A stretch of 64,000 nucleotides of DNA, taken from the NCBI GenBank assembly GCA_964455095.1, contig CAYVUV010000404.1, positions 1 to 64,000 on the forward strand, read 5' to 3'. The position numbers were made by a program, and so were the translations under genes. Below the pieces are notes generated by a model that worked only from the letters and a program-made list of their open reading frames with translations, had not been told where the DNA came from and ran no database searches. This DNA comes from CAYVUV01 sp964455095. GTDB taxonomy: Bacteria > Desulfobacterota > Binatia > HRBIN30 > CADEER01. Below, one piece after another: positions 58,116 through 64,000 of this stretch. Numbering within the stretch: the first letter of the stretch is position 1; each line of letters begins with the position of its first letter.

Positions 58116-58895
58116 TTACTTGGTCATGCTCTCGCGAACCTCCACCAGGGTTTGATCGAAGGAATCGATCCGGACCAGGCCGAGACGGGGGAATTCGAGG
58201 TCGAGGATGACGTACACCGCCAACGCCATTGCCGCGGCGAATCCGATCATGTGCAGCCAGCTGCGCGTCGGGTTGGCTGCCGTGCCGTAACCGGCCAGAA
58301 GCGCGCCCACCAGAGAGAGCCCGATGAGCATGGCGAAGATGCTGGTCGGCGGATGCATCTCCGTGGCCTTGGCCCGCGTTGTCGTAATGTCGATCATCTC
58401 GTTCAATGCGGTCAGGAGCAACGTGGTGGTCGCCGGTGAGCTCGCCGCACGACATGCGGCGACGGCTTGGGTCCAGATTTCATCCTGCAATCGAGTGCTC
58501 TTGACGAGCTCCTCCTGTGCGGCGGCGGCATCTGGCAACTTGGCATAGGTTGCCAGCCGAGCATCCACGTAGCGCCGGAAGCTGTCGCGAAGCGCCGGCT
58601 GGGTGTCTGCTGGCAGCAGATCCAGCCGCAGATAGGCGGTGCCGATGTCGTTGGCTTCCTGGACGATCAGCTGGCGCCGCAGATCGAGGCGCGCGGCGGC
58701 GCCGGAGAAGGTAAACGCCACGAGCAGTCCCATCAAACCGAAGACCGCCCCTTCCAAAGCTCCGAGACCAACCGTCGCCTTGTCGAGATCCTGTACCGCG
58801 CGGCGGATTCCGATGCGTCGGCCGACTTCCATGAGCAGCAGCATGCCGAGGAATAGAAATACCGCTAGCAACAGCACGCTCAGGGCGTAGGACAT
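58116..58895 (-). CDS. DUF4239-like membrane protein
   Basis: A 259-aa membrane protein. A hydrophobic N-terminus (LSVLLLAVFLFLGMLLLMEV) is followed by GALEGAVFGLMGLLVAFTF, a soluble helical middle with QEANDIGTAYLRLDLLP, and two C-terminal membrane helices (IFAMLIGLSLVGALLAGYG, then an AVYVILDLEFPRLGL segment). This layout matches DUF4239, distantly related to bestrophin-like channels. Function unknown. The ATG at 58895 follows AGGAG. The gene is not tightly linked to neighbours: 80 bases separate it from the 141-aa gene, 260 from DUF2950. Confidence 0.82.
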   Translation of the reverse strand: MSYALSVLLLAVFLFLGMLLLMEVGRRIGIRRAVQDLDKATVGLGALEGAVFGLMGLLVAFTFSGAAARLDLRRQLIVQEANDIGTAYLRLDLLPADTQPALRDSFRRYVDARLATYAKLPDAAAAQEELVKSTRLQDEIWTQAVAACRAASSPATTTLLLTALNEMIDITTTRAKATEMHPPTSIFAMLIGLSLVGALLAGYGTAANPTRSWLHMIGFAAAMALAVYVILDLEFPRLGLVRIDSFDQTLVEVRESMTK

Positions 58896-59155
58896 GGCGG
58901 CTCCTGTGTAGGTTGAGGGTCATCAGCGCACGAACGGGGAATAGCGGGTCATGGATGGTGGAGCGCTTCCCGGCGCTGAAATTGGTCATACAGATGATCC
59001 CGGCGGCGCGAGGTTGATGGAGAGCGAGCTCGCGGTCCCGTCCGGGGTTCCGGAGTACGACATCAGCGTCACGGCGCCGTTGGCGCGCTTCTGCAAGCGC
59101 GCGTTAGCTTGAAGAGTTGGCCCCTCGTCCCCGATGCCGGAGTCTCGGCGCCCGC
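58896..59155. other. Gap between DUF4239 and DUF2950 genes
   Basis: About 260 bases. A short open frame on the minus strand ends at 58986 with a plausible but unmatched tail (TLMSYSGTPDGTASSL). It has no good start or ribosome-binding site, and I do not call a gene. The promoter of DUF4239 is presumably here. Confidence 0.4.
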
Positions 59156-60100
59156 TCAGGGCTCGACGCGCGTCCAGGTGTCGTCGGGGTTGAAGGTCTT
59201 GATGGCTGCCGCCACCTTGGCGGTGTCCGGGCCGAGATCCTTCTGAAAGACGACGCCGTCGTGATTGACGATGAACGTCATCACACCGGCGTTGTCCCAC
59301 GTCGCGGGCGTGGCGATGAGCGCGAAGCCGCCGATCATCTTGCCCTGCGCGACATAGTCGTACGCACCGCCGGCAGCGGCGGGACCCTGCGCGGTGAGAA
59401 TGCGAAAGTAGTAGCCGTGAAACGGGTCGCCCTTCCCTTTGACCGCATACCCTTCGGCGCGGGCGCTGGCGAAGAGAGAACCGAGTGGGCTCTCCTCTTC
59501 GCCGGGAGCCGCCTCCCAGTAGAGCCCATCGCGCTTGCCCGGACTGCTGGCGAGCTTCTGCGCATAGTGGAGCAGCGATGACCCCTCGGGGTTGCTCGCG
59601 TAGTAGTCGCGCTGCGCGTCGACATAGGCCAGACAGGCCTGGATGGCCGACAGCTCGTTGGAGCCGATGCGCCGGTCGATGATCTCCTCCCTGCCGGCCG
59701 CTGCGTCGAAGTGCCAGCCGGCATCCGACTTCACCAGTGGGATGGGAAACGGCCAGTCGTCCTTGCCAACGTTCAAAATGGTGGCGCCGTTTTCGTCGGT
59801 CGCCAGCCCGTGCGCCTCCTCGAAGGAATGCAGGAAGCCGTCGCCGACCTTGCGATCGGCGACCGGATCGCCGGAGTCGATGAGCGGTTGCGCCTCCGCG
59901 CCGAGCACGGCGAGCAGGGCCTTGGAGTCGTGGGCCTTCACCGCCGCGGCGAGCGCCTGGGCGGCCTCTTCCGGCGATGCAAAGGTCCGCGGCGCCGATT
60001 CCGCCGCCCATGAAGGGCAAGCGTTGGGCCACGCGAGCGCCAGCGCCATGAGGGCCGGCAGGAGGCGGCGGGAGGAGAAAGAGTCTGCAAGTGCTGTCAT
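59156..60100 (-). CDS. DUF2950 family exported protein
   Basis: A 314-aa exported protein of the DUF2950 family. After a signal peptide (LLPALMALALAWPNACPSWA) come typical segments: FASPEEAAQALAAAVKAHDS, GWHFDAAAGREEIIDRRIG, KRDGLYWEAAPGEEESPLG and the C-terminal NDDTW-like FNPDDTWTRVEP. The function is unknown; the family is periplasmic and often encoded beside DUF3300 proteins, as here (upstream, 72-base gap), so the two probably work together. The ATG is at 60100. Normal length for the family. Confidence 0.92.
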   Translation of the reverse strand: MTALADSFSSRRLLPALMALALAWPNACPSWAAESAPRTFASPEEAAQALAAAVKAHDSKALLAVLGAEAQPLIDSGDPVADRKVGDGFLHSFEEAHGLATDENGATILNVGKDDWPFPIPLVKSDAGWHFDAAAGREEIIDRRIGSNELSAIQACLAYVDAQRDYYASNPEGSSLLHYAQKLASSPGKRDGLYWEAAPGEEESPLGSLFASARAEGYAVKGKGDPFHGYYFRILTAQGPAAAGGAYDYVAQGKMIGGFALIATPATWDNAGVMTFIVNHDGVVFQKDLGPDTAKVAAAIKTFNPDDTWTRVEP

Positions 60101-60172
60101 CGTCTGCTCCTGATCTCTGATCAGCGGCTCGTCGGATAGATCGTGTGCACAGGGGCGCGCGCTGCCGCAGCC

Positions 60173-61615
60173 TCAGCGTCGACCGCCGCGGCCACCTCCG
60201 CCGCCACGCCCACCGCCGCCGCCGCGCCCACCGCCGCCACCGCGCCCACCACCGCCACCACCAAACGAGCTGGCGCTCTGCCGGCTGCTGTGTCCGCGGC
60301 TCGAGGCCGCCCGCGTCTGCTGACCGCTGCCCATCCCCTTGAACGCGCCCGCCTCGCGGCTGCCGGCACTGGCCCGCTGGTTCTGGCGTGGCTGAGTCTG
60401 CGGACGGTTGGCCGCAGAGGGACGGCTACCGCCCCTGTTGCCCGCCGCGGCCTTGTCGCGGCTCGCGCCGCTTTGGCGACCGCCGGTGCCGCCGGCCCCG
60501 GGTTGGCGCGCGCCGGTGCCGGCGCCGGCTTGACGCGCGCCGCCCTCTCGTCCGCCGGCGGGTCTCGACTTGTAGTCGCTGGCGGCTCCGCGCGCGATGT
60601 CCTGCCGACCCTGCTCGGCGCGGCCGCGGAAGGCCTCGCGCGATGCGGCCGAGTTGCTGGCGCCGCGGTTGTACTTCTGCTGCGTGCCCTTGTCGCGGTA
60701 CTGAACACCTTTGCGGTGCTCGGCGTTGTGCTGCCAGTTCTTGTTGGAGACGTTCGTGCGGTTGAAGTTGTTGTAGTTGTCGATGTCGATGTTCACGTCG
60801 TTGTGCCCGCCGTAGCCGCCGCCGTGTCCCCAATCGCAGTCGCCCCACAGGGCCGCGCCGACCGCCATCCCGACGCCGAACGAGACCACTGAGGCCGCCG
60901 CCACATAGCCAGGCGGGTAGTAGGAGTAAGGTGGCGCGGCGGGGTACGGCCAGGTGCCGTAGACCACGGTCGGATTGTAGGTCGGCACGTAGACCACCTG
61001 AGGTTGCGCCGGCTCGATCTTGATCACCGTCGGCGGCGGCGCCGCCGCCGCTTCCACGGTCACGTTCTGTTGGACGTTCGCCGGCGGCTGTTCGACGATC
61101 ACCTTCTGTTGCTCGTTCGATTCGAGATTCCCCGCCTCTTTCGCCTTGGCGCGCAAGCGCTGCACGGCGTTCATCAGATCGTCCTGTTGGGCCAGGAACG
61201 CGTCGCCCAGTTTCTGTGTCCAGTCGAGCTTGTCGTTCATCATGCCCAGCACGGGCGGAAAGGCAGTCAGCGACTTCACGCTCGGATCCCATGTCTGTCC
61301 CTGCAGCGCGTCCTCCAACGCCTTGTCCTTCAGGGTGGAGTTCGCCTTTTGCCAGCGCGCCGCTTCGACGATCTCGAGCGGATAGGTTGAGGCCATCAGT
61401 ACCTGAGCCAGCAGCGGATCCGGGTACAGCGCGACGGGTGCGGCGATCTGCTCGAGTTCCTCGGCCTTGAACGTCGGCTGCGGCGGCGCCGCGGCCGGTG
61501 CCGCAGCCGGCGCGGCGGCCGGTGCGGCTTGATCCTGCGCCATCAGGGCCGGGACATTCTGCAACGCCACGAGCGCGACCAACAACCTGGCCAGTGGTTT
61601 GGATGTGCGATTCAT
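60173..61615 (-). CDS. DUF3300 family exported protein with Gly-rich tail
   Basis: A 480-aa exported protein of the DUF3300 family. A signal peptide and an Ala-Pro-Ala-rich linker precede the domain: FKAEELEQIAAPVALYPDPL, then LLAQVLMASTYPLEIVEAAR, WDPSVKSLTAFPPVLGMM and QVVYVPTYNPTVVYGTWPY. A short hydrophobic stretch (about 235-255) may be a membrane anchor. The C-terminal 200 residues are low complexity, rich in Gly, Arg, Ser and Gln, ending in several GGGGGR units. Function unknown; co-occurrence with DUF2950 is a recurrent pairing. The ATG is at 61615. Confidence 0.92.
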   Translation of the reverse strand: MNRTSKPLARLLVALVALQNVPALMAQDQAAPAAAPAAAPAAAPPQPTFKAEELEQIAAPVALYPDPLLAQVLMASTYPLEIVEAARWQKANSTLKDKALEDALQGQTWDPSVKSLTAFPPVLGMMNDKLDWTQKLGDAFLAQQDDLMNAVQRLRAKAKEAGNLESNEQQKVIVEQPPANVQQNVTVEAAAAPPPTVIKIEPAQPQVVYVPTYNPTVVYGTWPYPAAPPYSYYPPGYVAAASVVSFGVGMAVGAALWGDCDWGHGGGYGGHNDVNIDIDNYNNFNRTNVSNKNWQHNAEHRKGVQYRDKGTQQKYNRGASNSAASREAFRGRAEQGRQDIARGAASDYKSRPAGGREGGARQAGAGTGARQPGAGGTGGRQSGASRDKAAAGNRGGSRPSAANRPQTQPRQNQRASAGSREAGAFKGMGSGQQTRAASSRGHSSRQSASSFGGGGGGRGGGGGRGGGGGRGGGGGRGGRR

Positions 61616-61671
61616 GCTGTGTCCTCCCCGTCCCGCGATGGCTCGCGACCTGCTTTCGAAGAAGCGCTCTC

Positions 61672-62586
61672 TTACAGATCCGTCTCGTAACGCAGCCGCA
61701 CGCCGACCAGCGGCGCCGGGTCGTACTTGTCGTCGGCGACGAAGTGGTCGTCGTCGTCGCTGACCCTGATCTTCCCGGCCACCGCGACGCCGCCGTAGAG
61801 GTCGAGCGCGAGTCCGTCGGCCATCCCCCAGCTCAGCCGAGCATAGACCGGGGCCGACTTGTCCTGGACGATGAAATCACTGGTGATGCCCTTGTCCTCG
61901 AGGCGGAAGCGCCGGCGCTCGAACTGCGCACCGGCCGCCACCTCCCAGTGGTTGGCGAACGTCCAGCCAACGAAACCACCGATGCCGCGGCGCGCCGCCA
62001 CCTCCGTGACCCCCGTGTGCAGTCTCCAGTTCCGGGCAAAGCGCCAGTCGATCAACGGAATCGGCGCGATGCCGATGCCTTCCTCGATGCGCCGCATCAC
62101 CGCCACGGCGAGGCCGATCGAGAACGTCGGGGAGTTCCGGTACACCGCGCCCAACAGGCCACCGTAGGAGACCGCATCGCCCCAGTCGGCGCCTTCCTCG
62201 GCGTAGACGCTGACCAGCGGGCCGACCATCATCCGCCAGGACTCGCCGACCTCGAAGCTGACGATCGAGGCGAAGTTGAGGTTGTGGATGTTGCTGTCGG
62301 CCACGTCGGAGCCGTAGTTGTTGAAGCCGTAACCAAGCAGATTCAACCAGCGCACGCCCCCGTCAAACGCCGCTGTTCCGCCGATTTCGCCGCGCGCATC
62401 GTTGGTGTCGAACTCGCCGTTGGAATCGTCGAGGTCGGTTTCGAAGCGGTGCCCGTAGGCACCGCGAACAAAAAAGCTGCTGTTGTCGGATGGGCTCTCC
62501 ACCTCTGGAGCATCGATGGCCTGCGACCATGCCGGCCCGGCCGACATGGCCACCAACAGAACCGCACGCAGTAAATGACGTCTCAT
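61672..62586 (-). CDS. Outer-membrane beta-barrel-like protein (DUF6268-like)
   Basis: A 304-aa exported protein. A signal peptide (LLRAVLLVAMSAGPAWSQA) precedes alternating strands such as FFVRGAYGHRFETDLDDSNG, WRMMVGPLVSVYAEEGADWG, ALDLYGGVAVAGKIRVSDDD and a final strand ending VGVRLRYETDL. The alternating pattern and acidic loops match small outer-membrane proteins, including DUF6268-type ones. Function unknown. The ATG at 62586 begins the signal peptide; an upstream start would add a non-signal leader. It is encoded 56 bases before the DUF3300 gene in the same direction, and may be co-transcribed with it. Confidence 0.66.
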   Translation of the reverse strand: MRRHLLRAVLLVAMSAGPAWSQAIDAPEVESPSDNSSFFVRGAYGHRFETDLDDSNGEFDTNDARGEIGGTAAFDGGVRWLNLLGYGFNNYGSDVADSNIHNLNFASIVSFEVGESWRMMVGPLVSVYAEEGADWGDAVSYGGLLGAVYRNSPTFSIGLAVAVMRRIEEGIGIAPIPLIDWRFARNWRLHTGVTEVAARRGIGGFVGWTFANHWEVAAGAQFERRRFRLEDKGITSDFIVQDKSAPVYARLSWGMADGLALDLYGGVAVAGKIRVSDDDDHFVADDKYDPAPLVGVRLRYETDL

Positions 62587-62705
62587 GTTTGACCCTCCCC
62601 CTGGTTCAAGCCGGATCCTCGCTGCCTCAGTGCCCCCTTTGGAACCGAGGCCAATCCGTACTCGGCGGCTGATGCGATCGAATGGATCTCTTCCTACCTC
62701 AGCGG

Positions 62706-63893
62706 TCACAGCCCGATCAACGGCGCCAACACCTTGAGCAATGCGTCCTTCACCGGCATCTGCGTTGCGACGACCGCCACGACCGGCAAGGCGGCAGCGA
62801 GGGCGAGGGGCAGCACGGCAGCGCGACTCACTGGCACCACGCGCATCCGACTCACAGCATCGAACAGCGCGACGGTGTCCGCCACCGGCCCGATCTCCGG
62901 GGCGCCGAGCATCCCGTCATCATCCACGTGCTCGCGCTGCAGCCAGCGCTTGTCGAACAGCCGGCCGTAGCCGGCCAGGAGCGCCCCGACGGCGGCCCGG
63001 CTCTGCCGTTTGAAGGCCATCAACTTGGGGAACGCGACCAAAGGAGCGACGCCCATCAGGACGCTCACGGCGACCAACAGGCCGGCGGGAATGCGCAACG
63101 CACTGACCTGTAAGCCGTGATAGAGCGCATCATGTCCCCATCGACCAGCAATGACGATCGAGACGCCGAAGAAGAACGGCGCAAACGCCGCCGGCAGCTT
63201 CTCGACGAATCCCAGGCCGCCGGCGCGATCGGGATGGGTCGGCGCGAGGCGCAAATCGAGGCCCGCGAGGCGTTGGAAGAGGCGCGTCACCACGACCAGA
63301 CGCCAGAGCCAGGCCAGCAAGGCGAGCAGGAAGATCGGACGAGACACCACGTTGAACCACACCGCGACGAACCCGCGGCCGGCCACCGGGGCCGCCCATA
63401 GCAGCTCGTGATTGTGCTCCGCGTTGTCCCAGCCCGACACTGACGACACGACGACGATCGCCACGATGACGGCCAATGCCAGGCGCGAATCGCGCAGGCG
63501 CGCGGCGTCGACGAGGAGACCGCGGAAAGCGGGAAGGAGGGATTCGTCGACGAGCCCGGATAGCACGAACTGTGGCAGCAGGCGCCGCAGGGTCAGGTCC
63601 ACCAATCCTTCGCTCAACAGGAACAGCGGCAGCGCGACGAGAAAGCGGGCGTGGATCCCGAAGTGCCGCAACAACGGTTCCGCGGCCTGGCCCGGGAGCA
63701 GCAGATGATTCCACACCGCCCACAGGAACAGCGGCAGCCAGGTGAGGCCGACACCGATCGCGATCCGACGCCCCGTGCCGAGGCCGCGCGCCGGGATCAA
63801 CCCGATGAGGCGCTGGGCGCGATGCAGCGGGTCGCCCGTCACGAGCGAGAACTCGACCTCGGAACCTGCCGGATTGTGTGCCGAGGCACCCAT
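62706..63893 (-). CDS. Uncharacterised multi-pass membrane protein
   Basis: A 395-aa inner-membrane protein with about six hydrophobic helices arranged in pairs: IGVGLTWLPLFLWAVWN, FLVALPLFLLSEGLVDL, LALAVIVAIVVVSSVSG, the SRPIFLLALLAWLWRLVVV segment, FFFGVSIVIAG, and a C-terminal AAVLPLALAAALPVVAVVA. A cytoplasmic loop motif LAPTHPDRAGGLGFVEKLPA between helices recurs in some uncharacterised bacterial families and may bind a ligand. I do not recognise a named family. The ATG at 63893 (MGASAHN) is chosen. The gene ends 119 bases before the next gene. Confidence 0.7.
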   Translation of the reverse strand: MGASAHNPAGSEVEFSLVTGDPLHRAQRLIGLIPARGLGTGRRIAIGVGLTWLPLFLWAVWNHLLLPGQAAEPLLRHFGIHARFLVALPLFLLSEGLVDLTLRRLLPQFVLSGLVDESLLPAFRGLLVDAARLRDSRLALAVIVAIVVVSSVSGWDNAEHNHELLWAAPVAGRGFVAVWFNVVSRPIFLLALLAWLWRLVVVTRLFQRLAGLDLRLAPTHPDRAGGLGFVEKLPAAFAPFFFGVSIVIAGRWGHDALYHGLQVSALRIPAGLLVAVSVLMGVAPLVAFPKLMAFKRQSRAAVGALLAGYGRLFDKRWLQREHVDDDGMLGAPEIGPVADTVALFDAVSRMRVVPVSRAAVLPLALAAALPVVAVVATQMPVKDALLKVLAPLIGL

Positions 63894-64000
63894 TGGCGAC
63901 CGATCTAGCAACCGCTTGCCGCTGTTGTCATCGCAAAAGCGCTCGGAGCTCCTTCCCGGCGGACCTGTCGCTCTCTTATATCTCTCTCGGCCCGGAGGAG

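Noticed and set aside
58986..59130. Minus-strand frame ending TLMSYSGTPDGTASSL in the DUF4239-DUF2950 gap.
   Set aside because: No start codon with a ribosome-binding site, and no match I recognise. It might be a remnant, but evidence is too thin.
1..64000. CRISPR arrays, rRNA, integrase or attachment sites.
   Set aside because: I saw no regularly spaced direct repeats, no rRNA-like stretches and no integrase or transposase gene.

Overview
The window is high-GC bacterial chromosomal DNA from a Gram-negative organism. Evidence for an outer membrane includes a periplasmic glucan protein of the OpgG family, outer-membrane barrel-like proteins, and many lipoproteins with Thr/Pro-rich spacers. 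Several CaiB/BaiF CoA transferases, a P450, a DUF1214 protein, an amidohydrolase, an NtrC-type regulator and Thr/Pro-linked lipoproteins together suggest an uncultured soil or groundwater lineage near the former Deltaproteobacteria (Binatota, Myxococcota or Desulfobacterota-like). That placement is inference. I see no rRNA, tRNA, CRISPR array, prophage or full insertion sequence.

Layout. 0-3 kb: an AAA/DUF4143 ATPase, a histidine phosphatase, a decayed tetR fragment, and a ribbon-helix-helix antitoxin with a frameshifted MazF/PemK toxin. 3-11 kb: an SDR, then a seven-gene minus-strand series encoding three small lipoproteins, a 105-aa protein, a 910-aa metallophosphoesterase lipoprotein, a peptidoglycan-binding protein with a YkuD-like signature, and an alpha/beta-hydrolase lipoprotein. 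This looks like an undescribed envelope operon. 11-18.5 kb: catabolic-type genes (MFS carrier, CoA transferase, APH-type kinase, DUF1214, P450). 18.7-24 kb: a signalling island with a lone receiver, a sigma-54 activator, a hybrid histidine kinase and two small unknowns. 24-31 kb: a lipoprotein joining two different hydrolase domains, a VapBC-type pair with a perfect palindrome, a membrane protein and a fatty acid desaturase. 30-35 kb: a DUF5666/DUF6502 pair divergent from a Cys-rich secreted protein, with three copies of a 19-bp dyad between them, then a barrel-like protein and an intradiol dioxygenase-like lipoprotein. 35-42.5 kb: opgG, a TauD-like dioxygenase, and an enoyl-CoA hydratase/CoA-transferase/amidohydrolase operon. 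42.6-46.6 kb: a type III glutamine synthetase, a small MITE-like hairpin element, an O-methyltransferase and a small protein with a sorting-tail-like C-terminus. 46.7-51.2 kb: a four-gene operon (SGNH-like, MBOAT, acyl-AMP ligase, carrier protein) with the parts list of the DltABCD system. 51-64 kb: a cyclase/ATPase/TPR regulator, a molybdopterin oxidoreductase, a paralogue of the small unknown at 20.7 kb, and DUF4239, DUF2950, DUF3300 and membrane proteins.

The two strongest candidates for an undescribed system are the dlt-like acyl-transfer operon (46753-51203) and the seven-gene envelope operon (3944-11178). The DUF6502/Cys-rich divergon with its triple operator is a third. Short palindromic repeats recur at gene ends, and one copy lies in frame inside the acyl-AMP ligase gene. 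Three genes carry single-base frameshifts or decay (tetR remnant, mazF-like, MBOAT). Some of these may be assembly errors rather than real lesions.
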